A stretch of DNA of 64,000 bases from Chrysogorgia sp. JL179-B06 (Eukaryota > Cnidaria > Anthozoa > Scleralcyonacea > Chrysogorgiidae): positions 2,677,501 through 2,741,500 of the forward strand of contig JAYKKM010000005.1 in assembly GCA_035772405.1 (NCBI GenBank), given 5' to 3'. Positions 49,402 through 58,142 of this stretch are shown in pieces (position 1 is the stretch's first letter; every line of letters starts with the position of its first letter). The notes under the pieces were generated by a model. That model had not been told where the DNA came from and made no database searches. It saw only the letters and a list, made by a program, of their open reading frames with translations. Made by a program: the position numbers and the translations under genes.

Positions 49402-49872
49402 ATGAAATGTGGGAGATTTTGTTTTGCCCTTCGAAAATTTTATATGGAAAAAAATGAAAAATGGAAAATAAGTGAATGTTGTAAAACTATTCATGAAATA
49501 TCTATGATCCATTTAACGAATGCGGGACATTACAGTCAAGAAAAAAGATTTGTTGGAATTCATGAGGGGGTTCATCCTTTATATATTCAACAATATATGG
49601 AACATTTAGATGAATTTTACGTAAAAAACTATCAAAGAAAAAATATATCAGTTTTGATTTATTATATTTTTGAAACCATTCATCCTTTTTCCGATGGAAA
49701 TGGAAGAATAGGGAAAGCACTTGTTGCATTTCTAGAAAATAAAATAGAATGTAAAATAAAAACAAAAAAACAACATAGAAAGTTATGTAAAATTTTAGGA
49801 GTTATGCAACGCAAACACAATAGTTTATTTGATATAATATGTTGTAATCAATTATACACGTTATTAGTGTAA
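49402..49872 (+). CDS. Fic-domain protein (156 aa)
   Basis: Fic (Filamentation induced by cAMP) domains transfer AMP or other nucleotide-derived groups to Ser, Thr or Tyr of target proteins. The signature is visible at residues 94-105, HPFSDGNGRIGK, which fits H-P-F-x-x-G-N-G-R-x-x-R except that the last Arg is Lys. The catalytic His (94), the acidic residue (98), the anion-binding GNG and Arg 102 are kept. An upstream AGHYSQ...VGIHEG block (41-56) resembles the usual G-x-[YF]-R ... V-x-I region. At 156 residues it is close to a bare Fic core, and I see no clear inhibitory helix. An alternative start is Met 15. A Fic gene is unusual cargo for this kind of element. A host-targeting role is inferred. 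Confidence 0.85.
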   Translation: MKCGRFCFALRKFYMEKNEKWKISECCKTIHEISMIHLTNAGHYSQEKRFVGIHEGVHPLYIQQYMEHLDEFYVKNYQRKNISVLIYYIFETIHPFSDGNGRIGKALVAFLENKIECKIKTKKQHRKLCKILGVMQRKHNSLFDIICCNQLYTLLV

Positions 49873-49924
49873 TAAAATTTTTTTCATTGTGATGGAATAC
49901 AATTTTTTTAAATTGTGCGGAGGG

Positions 49925-49933
49925 TATAAAATA
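49925..49933 (+). promoter_or_regulatory. TATA box before the 49990 gene
   Basis: TATAAAATA within a G-rich context (cggagggtataaaataagca), 56 bp upstream of the ATG. It is the most canonical core promoter in the element and precedes the long + strand gene block. Confidence 0.55.
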
Positions 49934-49989
49934 AGCACTGGCCCTACAGTGATTCATCATTTACCCTTCACTCGGGAACAGATTCAGAG

Positions 49990-50871
49990 ATGGTGGAACT
50001 TTATGAGATACAACAACATGACCATTTTTATAAAATGCAATCGTATACAGATTTGTCTGTAAAAATAATTGCACAAAAAAAAATCAACGGTAATGCTATT
50101 CTCGCCAAAGTATATCCGACAAATAAAAGATGTGACAAGTACACATACAATAGCGCTGTTGAAGTGAAAAAAGATCATATTCCTTCATTGTTGAATGTTC
50201 TTAATAAGATTAGCATTCAAGAGAAATCGGTGCAGATATTTTTTGAAGTGGTAAGATTTGAAAATTGGAAAAAGCAAACATGCCGTTTGGTTGTTCGTAC
50301 AGATGCGTGGGGTGGTTTGGAAATTTGTTATCAACATCAAGATAACGAATTATCCGATGCAATGGAATTTGACGATGATCCAACCCCGACAACCAGCAAC
50401 AACAACGCAACACCAAGTGAAATCGTATGGGGAGATGACTGGGGTAGTTTTCATATAAAAAAGAAAGATTCCTTGGATGAATATATTATTGCCTTAAGAA
50501 AGTATAATCATGCGACAGGTCATAAATCCCAACCTATCCCCGTCAAAAAACGAGTATTGAAGAAAAAGAAATCCCCACTTACCGACGACGATGATGACGC
50601 CAACGATGTCGAAAAGATCAAGAAAATAAAAGTAGAAAGTGACGATGATGAGGTTTGTCACCGTTTAAATCCCTCAGTAATTTCAGAAATATTTTATTAT
50701 CGTTTTAGATGTTGTAAAAATATACAAGATACATTATGTTTGTACGGTAATACTATAAATAAAGAGTTAGCCTGTAAAAATATAGAAGTTGATTTTATAG
50801 GGATATTACGCGATAAAGAACTCGTTGATGAACTTGAAGAATACTATACTTATTTTATTTCTTTATTTTAG
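49990..50871 (+). CDS. Unknown nuclear-type protein (293 aa) heading the + strand block
   Basis: No domain recognised. A folded N-terminal part (1-120) is followed by a Thr/Asn linker, a basic cluster (KKRVLKKKKS, about 180) that could be a nuclear localisation signal, and two acidic clusters (LTDDDDD and SDDDE). The C-terminal 70 residues form another ordered part. It ends two bases before the integrase ATG. By position it is an early or regulatory gene; that is inference. Confidence 0.6.
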   Translation: MVELYEIQQHDHFYKMQSYTDLSVKIIAQKKINGNAILAKVYPTNKRCDKYTYNSAVEVKKDHIPSLLNVLNKISIQEKSVQIFFEVVRFENWKKQTCRLVVRTDAWGGLEICYQHQDNELSDAMEFDDDPTPTTSNNNATPSEIVWGDDWGSFHIKKKDSLDEYIIALRKYNHATGHKSQPIPVKKRVLKKKKSPLTDDDDDANDVEKIKKIKVESDDDEVCHRLNPSVISEIFYYRFRCCKNIQDTLCLYGNTINKELACKNIEVDFIGILRDKELVDELEEYYTYFISLF

Positions 50872-50873
50872 AA

Positions 50874-51788
50874 ATGAATAAAAAGAAAAAAACTAAATTT
50901 TCTGCTGACTTTATTGAAAAAGCTTCAAGATTATTAAAAGGAGAGACATTAACTGATGAGGATTATTCTAATTATAGATTACATAGTAGTAGTAAAAAAA
51001 TATATAGACGTTTGAAATATGCTGTTAGTAAAAATAATGAACAATGGGAAATTGATTTAGCTGAAAATAAAGATTTAGCCCGATATAATAATCAATATCG
51101 TTATTGGTTGGTGTGTATTGATATTTTTTCAAGATTTTGTTGGGTAAAATTAATAAAAAAGAAAACGTCTAATAATGTTAAAAATAAATTTGAAAGTATT
51201 CTTATTGAAGAAGGAATAGCACCTCTTAAAATTCAAAGTGATGAAGGAACAGAATTTCAAGATATACGTACGAAATTAAGTAAAAAATATAATTTTGAAG
51301 TATTTCATACGTATAATAGAGAAATAAAAGCATCCCATGTGGAACGTGTAATTGGAACTTTAAAAACAATGGTTCGTCGTGTTTTAACAATGACTGGAGA
51401 ATTTGACTATATTCAGTATTTACCCCTTATTGTTAATCGTTATAATAATTCCCCACATAAAGCATTAGCTGGTGCAACACCTTTTGAAATTTATCGCGAA
51501 GAAAAAAAAGGAAAAATACGTAAAGTAAAAAATAAAATAGTACGTAATCATTTAAATTATCCTATTCCCACTCTAGATCTGATACGAGAAGGTACTCGTG
51601 TACGTATTGTGAGAGTAAAAAATAATATTTTTGAAAAAAGTAGTCTTCGACGATGGACTAATGAGATATTTATTATTAAAAAAGTATTTATCACCGATCC
51701 CGTTACATATCAATTAGAAGACGAACAACGTGAAGAAATTAAAGGAATTTTTTATCGTGCTGAATTACAAGTTTTAAAAAACAAATGA
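50874..51788 (+). CDS. int: Retrovirus-type (rve) integrase, 304 aa
   Basis: Integrates the element into host DNA. The catalytic DDE core is complete: Asp 61 in WEIDLAE, Asp 123 in IQSDEGTEF and Glu 157 in SHVERVIGTLK. The core continues with LPLIVNRYNNSPHKALAGAT, the common end of the rve domain. The C-terminal domain (from about 240) has G-T-R-V-R-I and RRWTNEIFIIKKV, the SH3/chromo-like pattern seen in Polinton integrases, ending FYRAELQVL. I did not see a clear N-terminal HHCC zinc finger. The frame is intact. It overlaps the penton gene by four bases (ATGA). Confidence 0.93.
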   Translation: MNKKKKTKFSADFIEKASRLLKGETLTDEDYSNYRLHSSSKKIYRRLKYAVSKNNEQWEIDLAENKDLARYNNQYRYWLVCIDIFSRFCWVKLIKKKTSNNVKNKFESILIEEGIAPLKIQSDEGTEFQDIRTKLSKKYNFEVFHTYNREIKASHVERVIGTLKTMVRRVLTMTGEFDYIQYLPLIVNRYNNSPHKALAGATPFEIYREEKKGKIRKVKNKIVRNHLNYPIPTLDLIREGTRVRIVRVKNNIFEKSSLRRWTNEIFIIKKVFITDPVTYQLEDEQREEIKGIFYRAELQVLKNK

Positions 51789-52744
51789 ATTTACACATTG
51801 CTAGTAATTCAATATCAAGAGGACTTCAAAAGAATTTGATTAATGATTTTGAAATGAAAATTGCACAGCCTATTGATGCTTTGAACAATGAATGTTTTTT
51901 AGAAGTTTTACAAGTTTGTTATCCCCAAACAACTAAAAATATTGTAGGTGATGAATGTTTTTTTTCATTTATCATAACCTATAAGAATTTTATACCCGAA
52001 GAAATTAATAATACGGTATACGCAAACAGTGAGTTCGTTTTTACATCGGATAAATTTATTATACCCGACGGAATTTATGATTTATCTTCATTAATTATAT
52101 TTTTAAATAATATCTTAGAAGGATTTGAAATTTTTTGTACCATCGGGTCAAATGGGAAAGTAATTATTAATGTTAATGTTGAGATTGAGTATTGGGTATA
52201 TGAAAATGCGAATAAAGCAGTCGATGGGTTACAGGTAAATGAATTTCGATTATGTAACAAGACTACGATAGAAAAAAAGGGTATTCAATATGCTTCTTTT
52301 AATCAAAAGATTAATATATTATTTTCAAAAAAATTAGCTTTTATGCTAGGTTTAAAAAATGAAAAAGATCTTGAAATCGTACCTCTCTTGTTTGAAATAA
52401 AAAAAGATAACCCTACACCTCGAACCCTTTTTTCTAAACATTTTGATTACTTACCCGATGTATCTGACGGATTAAATAAAATGTTTATATATTGTGATGA
52501 AATAGAACTGGGGTTAGTTGGTGATAGTTGTGCCGAATTGTTAACAACAGTCCCCATTCAATGGAATCGACAAGGTGGTGGGGGGAATGGACAATTAATT
52601 TGTTATAGTCCCCCAAAATCATTGAGAAAATTAAAAAAAGACATTATTAGAGAAATTCATATTAAAGTTAAAGATACTACAGGAAAATTAATTCCTTTTG
52701 ATTCAGGAACGCTTAGTATTGATTGTTTAATACATTCAACATAA
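51785..52744 (+). CDS. Penton (minor capsid, single-jelly-roll type) protein, 319 aa
   Basis: Forms capsid vertices. The C-terminal block PPKSLRKLKKDIIREIHIKV followed by DTTGKLIPFDSGTLSI has the pattern [IV]-x-I-x-[IV]-x-D-x-x-G-x-x-[IV]-P-F-x-x-G that ends Polinton and adintovirus pentons. The N-terminal part contains the L-E-V-L-Q-V-x-Y-P strand typical of the first jelly-roll strand. The frame is intact and the length fits the family. It lies between integrase and the small virion-like genes and shares one base with the next start (TAATG). Confidence 0.82.
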   Translation: MNLHIASNSISRGLQKNLINDFEMKIAQPIDALNNECFLEVLQVCYPQTTKNIVGDECFFSFIITYKNFIPEEINNTVYANSEFVFTSDKFIIPDGIYDLSSLIIFLNNILEGFEIFCTIGSNGKVIINVNVEIEYWVYENANKAVDGLQVNEFRLCNKTTIEKKGIQYASFNQKINILFSKKLAFMLGLKNEKDLEIVPLLFEIKKDNPTPRTLFSKHFDYLPDVSDGLNKMFIYCDEIELGLVGDSCAELLTTVPIQWNRQGGGGNGQLICYSPPKSLRKLKKDIIREIHIKVKDTTGKLIPFDSGTLSIDCLIHST

Positions 52745-53112
52745 TGCTTTTGATTGTTCTTGAAGAAAAAAATGGGGAAATGATAATTAAAAAATATAAA
52801 ATATTTTATCCTTTTTCTCTTTACATTTTAGTAAATAGTGGGAAAAATTTTTTATGGAATTTAAATTCGATTGAATATAAAAATATCAAAAATTCATTTC
52901 GAATTACGTGTGCAAACAAAATGGATTTCAGTGCAATAACACAATCAAAAAAAATAAATAATGGAACGATTTCAGTGTCTTCATCTACTATTATTTCCAA
53001 TGCAACACAACGTTTTATATATACTATAAAAGAATTATTTTATATTGACGAAAAAAATCCTTATACATCATTAAATGATGAAAAAAAAAATTCCCCTATT
53101 TTTTATTTATGA
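52744..53112 (+). CDS. Unknown virion-block protein (122 aa)
   Basis: Starts inside the penton stop (TAATG); an in-frame upstream ATG at 52723 is possible. Mostly beta-type with Ser/Thr repeats (GTISVSSSTIISNATQ). Asn/Lys rich. No domain recognised. The ATGA overlap with the next gene suggests coupled expression. Confidence 0.6.
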   Translation: MLLIVLEEKNGEMIIKKYKIFYPFSLYILVNSGKNFLWNLNSIEYKNIKNSFRITCANKMDFSAITQSKKINNGTISVSSSTIISNATQRFIYTIKELFYIDEKNPYTSLNDEKKNSPIFYL

Positions 53113-53482
53113 GTGATAAAGAGGCTAAACAATCACTACAGTTCTTTATTAACTATGAGAATAACGTACCGTTAAAAGGTGAAGAAATTAAGATATATAT
53201 AAATTTATTTGAAGAAAAAATAATGACTGAAAAAATAAATGAACTATCCGTAGAAGATTATACTGAATTGTTAAATGGTAGAAATCGTGGAAAAAATTAT
53301 TCATCATCATATTTTGTTGTGAAAAGAAAAATAAAGAAAATCCAACTAAGAAAGAAATTTTATTAAATGGGGGTGTGGGGTTACCCTCAAATTTAAATTT
53401 AGATACTTATTATACAAGTGATAATAAAAAAAAGAGAAAAAAAATAGATCCAAATGTAATACGTTTTTTACAAAATAGATAG
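53109..53482 (+). CDS. Unknown virion-block protein, frame broken in an A run
   Basis: The first frame (53109-53366) encodes a folded Lys/Glu-rich segment (EDYTELLNGRNRGKNYSS). Near 53327-53331 the coherent reading moves to the neighbouring frame and continues to TAG at 53480-53482 with KEILLNGGVGLPSNLNL and DPNVIRFLQNR. The second segment contains a GG site. Possible minor virion protein. Alternatively the first frame simply ends at 53366. Confidence 0.5.
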
Positions 53483-53497
53483 ACTGTGTAAAAAAAG

Positions 53498-53505
53498 TAT
53501 AAATA
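53498..53505 (+). promoter_or_regulatory. TATAAATA box before the 53533 gene
   Basis: TATAAATA 28 bp before the first ATG and 92 bp before the internal ATG at 53597. Confidence 0.45.
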
Positions 53506-53532
53506 AAAAAAAAGTTATATAAAAAAATCATA

Positions 53533-53748
53533 ATGTTGTGGATATTATTATTATTTTTATTGTTGTGGTTATTGTTGTTTTTTAAAAATAAAATAATGAA
53601 ATATATCAAAAAAAGAAAAAACAAAAGAGGAATAAGAAAGCGTAGAAGAAAAATACAAAAAGGGGGTTTTGGTGGAGCATTGGCACTGGGTATGTTTCTT
53701 CCTCAAGTGTTGGGAACACTTTCAAATATTCTTAAAATTAACGTTTAA
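53533..53748 (+). CDS. Basic GG-motif virion protein with hydrophobic N-terminus (71 aa)
   Basis: The N-terminal 18 residues are strongly hydrophobic (membrane segment), followed by a basic cluster (KKRKNKRGIRKRRRKIQKGG) and a Gly/Ala/Leu-rich C-terminus. The IQKGG site is shared with 44510. The layout recalls adenovirus pX/pVI-type proteins that adenain cuts after GG. The ATG at 53597 would give a shorter protein without the membrane segment. It directly precedes the major capsid gene. Confidence 0.65.
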   Translation: MLWILLLFLLLWLLLFFKNKIMKYIKKRKNKRGIRKRRRKIQKGGFGGALALGMFLPQVLGTLSNILKINV

Positions 53749-53757
53749 AAAAAAAAT

Positions 53758-55088
53758 ATGAGTAAAAAAATTGAAGATGTGGAAAAAAATGACATATTAT
53801 TTAGCGAGCCTTTACAATTTTTTACTTCATCACCCTATAATGATACGTTTACGGAATGTCGTGAAACGGAAATTATCGCAACGCCTGTAGATAATCAATC
53901 GTCAGTATACACGTTTACAAGACATGGGAACGCCGTTGGATTAATGAAAACAAGCGATGCTAAAATAATGGCTAGAGTATCGATTAGAAATGCTGCTGGA
54001 GTTATAGCACCTGCAGCATAGGGGTTTTCGATGATTACATTACCCCTTCGTACAATGTGGAAAACAAAAGAATTAAAAATAAATGAAAATTTAATTACGC
54101 CATCAGATAATTTTGCACATTTTGCATCATGGATAGAATTTATAATGCGTCAAACACCGTCGGGATATAAAGATTCTAAAGAGCTTAATTTAGCATATTT
54201 AGATACAGCCGAACATATGAGCAGTATCGCGGGTTTCACGAATGGAACTGCTGTCGTAAATACAGGGGGGAGACAAAAAACACAGACATTTCAAAATCAA
54301 TCACAGTATTTGATAGATGAGATTGATTGTTCATTATTTAGCGAAGGTGGTGCTGAAGTATATATTCCTACAGCGTATAAAGTTGAATTACGTTTAACGC
54401 GGGCATTAAATACAATTGTAATGATGGGGGCCAATCATGCTAATATGCCCGTTGCTGATACTATAATTACCCTAGACGATTTTAAAATAAAAATTCCTGT
54501 ATTTAAACCCAAAAACAATTATCAAATGCGCTTAATATAGGGATGGTGACCCATAATAAAGAAACATTATATTATACAACCAATTATCGTTGTATTACTG
54601 AATCATTAGCTGCAGGACGAAATTTACATCAAGTAATCGATGTGTTTAATGGTAGCGTTCCTACACGTTTATATATTGTATTTTCTCCATTAGCAAATTG
54701 GAACGGATCATATACTCATAATATTTTTGAATTTAACTGGCCTAATTATGATAATGTTGAAGTTTCGGTAAATAACGCTGTTTCCGGGAAAATAGAAAAT
54801 GAAGCTGAAGCTTACTCAAAATTACGCTCGGTATTAAATCGTAACTATTCAGAAATGCCCATGACTTATAATGACTTTAAAAACGGGTATTGTATATTAG
54901 CATTTGATTTAACAGATAATAGAGACTCTCATCTTGCAGTATTACCCATAAGACCGTCGGGAAATGTTAATGTGGATTTTCATTTTTCTCAAAATACAGT
55001 GGCAGGCGCGTTAATATTTGTTGGTGAATTTCGAAATGAAATTAGAGTAGGATTAAATACCCCTGCAAGATTATTACACAGCATTTAA
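53758..55088 (+). CDS. MCP: Major capsid protein (double jelly roll, hexon-like), interrupted twice
   Basis: Builds the icosahedral capsid. Three adjacent frames give one family-like protein of about 440 residues. The first (53758-54021) includes DAKIMARVSIRNAAG. After TAG at 54019-54021 the same frame continues (54031-54540) with ELKINENLITPSDNFAHFAS, the strand and loop typical of Polinton MCPs, and LNLAYLDTAEHM. After TAG at 54538-54540 the reading lies one base away (54543-55088), with TRLYIVFSPLANWNGSY, a YNDFKNGYCILAFDLT block and VGEFRNEIRVG. Both breaks contain ATAGGG. The first could be a nonsense change; the second needs a one-base length change. As written, this copy could not make intact MCP. 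Confidence 0.85.
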
Positions 55089-55125
55089 TTATCAACATTT
55101 GTAACAAGGGGATGTACAAAAAAAT

Positions 55126-55257
55126 ATGAAGAACACAAAACCCATTACAACAAAGAATAGAATAAAAAAACCAAAAATAAAAAAAACAGTTATTAACAAA
55201 ATACCACTAAATCGTGAACATATTCTTGTATTTCCACCGATTTCAGTTTATGCATAA
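55126..55257 (+). CDS. Small basic protein (43 aa)
   Basis: Short ORF after the capsid gene, Lys-rich (NRIKKPKIKKTVINK) with a Pro-containing hydrophobic end (HILVFPPISVYA). Possibly a minor virion peptide. No homology recognised. Confidence 0.4.
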   Translation: MKNTKPITTKNRIKKPKIKKTVINKIPLNREHILVFPPISVYA

Positions 55258-55263
55258 AAAAAA

Positions 55264-55823
55264 ATGAATGACGAAAAAAATGATGAATTATAAAAAGAAG
55301 AGGTAAAAAAAGACGAAAAAAATGATAATTCAAGAGATGATGATGAGGAGGATGAAGTTGATAGTGAAAATGATAGCGATGTTGTTAGCGATGATGTTAG
55401 TGATGAAATGGATAGTGAAAGCTCCATTACTTCTTCTTCATCAAGTTGCGAAGATGATTTAAAATTTTTAGAAACATTAGTTCAATTAAATAAAATAAAG
55501 AAAAAAGCTTTTGAAAAAAAAAAAAAGGATTTTTTACCATCGTTAAAAAAATATCTTAAAGCAGATATTGATAAAAAAATACGTTGTTAGATTCTCAATT
55601 AATTAATAAATTACAATACATTGCTAAAAATATTTTAAATAAAAAAATTTCTATCCAACTTTCCAGTGATAATAAATATATTTTGAATAAGTTTTCAAAG
55701 AACAAAATAAAAGAAAAAGATTTAAAAATATTATTATCTGAGGATTTTCGTATAATCAACATATATCAAAAAGCATACAAATTACTTAACCAACATATAA
55801 AAAAAAATGACCGAAGTAAATAA
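55264..55823 (+). CDS. Acidic coiled-coil protein, interrupted (stop and A-run break)
   Basis: From ATG 55264 the frame meets TAA at 55291-55293 and then stays open with a strongly acidic, Ser-rich stretch (Asp/Glu-rich, then SSITSSSSSCEDDLKF). The in-frame ATG at 55408 could start a shorter form. Near the A run 55573-55579 the reading shifts to the neighbouring frame (ORF 55584-55823), giving a Lys/Leu/Ile-rich helical C-terminus. The acidic N-terminus with a helical end resembles a virion scaffold or chaperone-like protein; that is a guess. Confidence 0.45.
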
Positions 55824-56352
55824 AATGCAATTAATTAATCCGAGTAAATTAAATGAAATTTTAGATTTAATCAAAACTGATCATGAAAACGAAAAATTAT
55901 TGCAGGTAATTAACAAAAAAAAAATTAAAAATAAAATGAAAGAAGAAATGAAAAAAGTTAATAATGATCAACGTGTCGCAGAGAGTATGGTTAGTTTTTT
56001 AAAAAGACAACAAAATATGAAAAGAAAAAGTAATGAACTTGAAAATGAGATGCCCAATGATGAATCACCCGAGGTAAGGAAAACGCCGACTGTGACAAGT
56101 GGTCAACAAATAAAAGAATTTCTTGAAAGGAAAAAAATTAAAATTGGGGGTACAGATATAATAAAATTAAACGGTGTGGGAATAAACCATCATGATTTAT
56201 TATACGATTTAACGCATAATGTCAGCAAACAAAACATGTTCAATCTTACACAACATAAGCAGACGGTTGCTTTAAAAGAATTGAAAAAATTACATATGCC
56301 TGCCTATTATATACGTAATATAAAATTACGACAACGTTATATAAATTTGTGA
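55807..56352 (+). CDS. Unknown helical protein (181 aa), possible read-through tail
   Basis: Overlaps the end of the acidic gene. A Lys/Glu-rich helical N-terminus (INKKKIKNKMKEEMKKV) precedes a linker and the C-terminal domain QQIKEFLERKKIKIGG ... NHHDLLYDLTHNVSKQN. IKIGG is a possible adenain-type site. After TGA at 56350-56352 the same frame stays open for 38 codons with a Ser/Thr/Pro-rich tail ending KWRRKNQ at 56466, overlapping the protease start. The tail is C-rich and unlike the surrounding A-rich DNA. Read-through or a nonsense change is possible. Confidence 0.55.
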   Translation: MTEVNKMQLINPSKLNEILDLIKTDHENEKLLQVINKKKIKNKMKEEMKKVNNDQRVAESMVSFLKRQQNMKRKSNELENEMPNDESPEVRKTPTVTSGQQIKEFLERKKIKIGGTDIIKLNGVGINHHDLLYDLTHNVSKQNMFNLTQHKQTVALKELKKLHMPAYYIRNIKLRQRYINL

Positions 56353-56450
56353 AAAACAGCTTCGGGTCTTTCGAGTAACGAAGAACCCTCTACATCACTC
56401 ACCACCCACATTCCTACCCCACCTTCAACACCCTATTCAACACAAAGAAA

Positions 56451-57062
56451 ATGGCGACGAAAAAATCAATGAATTTACATTGTTTTTTAACCCAATTTTT
56501 ATTTACGAACGAGATTAATAAAATTTCAAAAATAAATAAGTTTTTAAATAAATATTATTTGGGTACATTTCCTGCAAATATTTTTCCTAAAAAAATTTAT
56601 TATCCCTCGTGTTGGATTTGGAATACGGATGAAGCAGATCAAAACGGTCAACATTGGGTTGCTATATGGGTGGATAAAGAAAAACATATGTATTTTTTTG
56701 ATAGTTTTGCAAAAGATGTATCGTTTTATAAACGTGAATATTGGTATGATTATAGTGTAAAAAAAGGACTAACATTTCAATATATTCAAAGTAAACAATT
56801 ACAATCCAAAAATACTGCCGTGTGTGGAAATTGGAGTTTATTATATTTATACAATCAATGTCGTAATGAAATCGAAAATAATAATAAACAAAAAATATTT
56901 AAAAATGAACGTATTAAACTAAAAAATGATATTAAATTAAAAAAGAAAATAGAAACAATTTTAGGTAGTGTACTCGTGGGAATATATAATAAAAAATGTA
57001 AAAAAAATTGTAAGAGTAATAACAATCAGTCATGTCGTAGTTTTAATAATGCCAATTTTTAA
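56451..57062 (+). CDS. Adenain-like cysteine protease (203 aa)
   Basis: Maturation protease of the C5/Ulp1-like class that cleaves capsid and core precursors, usually after GG or GX-G. The catalytic residues can be seen in order: His 68 in GQHWVAIW, Asp 84 in YFFDSFA, a Gln-rich oxyanion region near 113-118 and Cys 125 in AVCGNWSL. The block SCWIWNTDEADQ precedes His as usual. The C-terminus is longer than in adenoviruses, with a Lys/Asn/Cys-rich extension. The frame is intact. Likely substrates are the GG-motif proteins at 44510, 53533, 57103 and 63236. It is the last gene of the + strand structural block. Confidence 0.92.
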   Translation: MATKKSMNLHCFLTQFLFTNEINKISKINKFLNKYYLGTFPANIFPKKIYYPSCWIWNTDEADQNGQHWVAIWVDKEKHMYFFDSFAKDVSFYKREYWYDYSVKKGLTFQYIQSKQLQSKNTAVCGNWSLLYLYNQCRNEIENNNKQKIFKNERIKLKNDIKLKKKIETILGSVLVGIYNKKCKKNCKSNNNQSCRSFNNANF

Positions 57063-57102
57063 TTAAACAAAAAATTAACTTATTTACAGTGATTTTTTAT
57101 TT

Positions 57103-57339
57103 TTATTTTAACCATTTTAACCTGGGGTATGGGTCAAAACCGCTAAAATTATAACCCCCTTTTTGTTTTCTTTTTCGAATACCTCCTTTTTGTTTTCTTT
57201 TTCTTTTTCGAATACCAATTCCCAATTGATTTCCAACTAACGATCCCAAAGGTCCAAATATATCTAGAACACTACCCCCTTTTTGTTTCTTTTTTCTAAG
57301 GATAATCCCCCTCCTGCTTCTATATCTTCTTCTTGCCAT
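57103..57339 (-). CDS. Basic core protein with repeated QKGG sites (78 aa)
   Basis: Starts with an Arg-rich segment (MARRRYRSRRGIILRKKKQKGG), then a hydrophobic Gly/Leu stretch (VLDIFGPLGSLVG), then two further IRKRK...QKGG repeats, and an aromatic end. Three QKGG sites fit multiple cleavages by the adenain-like protease. It resembles adenovirus core protein pX/pVII in composition and probably condenses DNA. Intact frame. It is tail-to-tail with the protease gene (40 bp apart). Confidence 0.75.
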   Translation of the reverse strand: MARRRYRSRRGIILRKKKQKGGSVLDIFGPLGSLVGNQLGIGIRKRKRKQKGGIRKRKQKGGYNFSGFDPYPRLKWLK

Positions 57340-57463
57340 GTTTTTTTAAAAACAAATTCATACACAATATACACACCCCATACTATATATACTTTTTAAA
57401 AAAACGATTTTCAACAACTCTTTTATTTTTTTAACAAACATTTATTTTTCTTTTTACATTTAT

Positions 57464-58141
57464 TTACAAATCATAGATTATCGTTGATTCATGTGGAAAT
57501 ACATTGGTTCTAATTCTACAATTTTCATACCCTTTTCTACAATTATCAAATACCAAATAACCATAGGGTTTCTCATTAATTTCACTTAATACTTTATTAA
57601 ATCTATTTCTATTAATTTTTTTATTATCACATATCGTATACATATTATTATAATCGCTTAAATTTTTAAACATAACATAATATTGACTATTGACACGTAA
57701 ATTTCGCAATTTACCATTACCATATGTTAAATTTTGACATGTAAAAATAACACTAATATTACGATGATGGACATCTTGAGTTGCAATATTATCTATTCTT
57801 TCAAGATTTTCCTTTGATGATGTTGCAAGTAACATGAGATCATCTAATATTATTAACGTATTTTCACGGGTATTCGTTTGTATATCAGTAATGCGGGGAA
57901 TACCCTTTTGACAATCGATAAATTCAACACTAATATCTGTTTTTTCCGCAAGAACTTTTTCCATTTCAGCGTACAGAGGTTGATAAATTGAATATAAATA
58001 AACAATTTTAACAATTGCAGGTGTAATCATAATGTTAATATTTTTCAATAATTGTAATATCCAATATGTTTTCCCACTTTGGCTGGAACCGCATAACGTT
58101 AACATAAAAGGGTGTTGAAATGGTAATGAAACATTGTTCAT
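57464..58141 (-). CDS. A32/FtsK-HerA-type DNA-packaging ATPase (225 aa)
   Basis: Drives genome packaging into the capsid. It begins PFQHPFMLTLCGSSQSGKTYW: the Walker A motif GSSQSGKT is at 18-25. Walker B is LIILDDLML at about 97-105 (Asp 100 and 101). A following VIFTCQNLTYGNG block fits the sensor region (a T-x-Q-N type string), and GYLVFDN lies near the end. The length matches Polinton/adintovirus packaging ATPases. The frame is intact. The start follows the PolB stop by one base (TGAAATG), so the two genes are probably expressed together. Confidence 0.9.
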   Translation of the reverse strand: MNNVSLPFQHPFMLTLCGSSQSGKTYWILQLLKNINIMITPAIVKIVYLYSIYQPLYAEMEKVLAEKTDISVEFIDCQKGIPRITDIQTNTRENTLIILDDLMLLATSSKENLERIDNIATQDVHHRNISVIFTCQNLTYGNGKLRNLRVNSQYYVMFKNLSDYNNMYTICDNKKINRNRFNKVLSEINEKPYGYLVFDNCRKGYENCRIRTNVFPHESTIIYDL

Positions 58142-58142
58142 T

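Noticed and set aside
57103..57339. Histone-like or protamine gene of the host
   Set aside because: The QKGG sites, the tail-to-tail position with the protease and the shared motif with other genes of the element point to a viral core protein.
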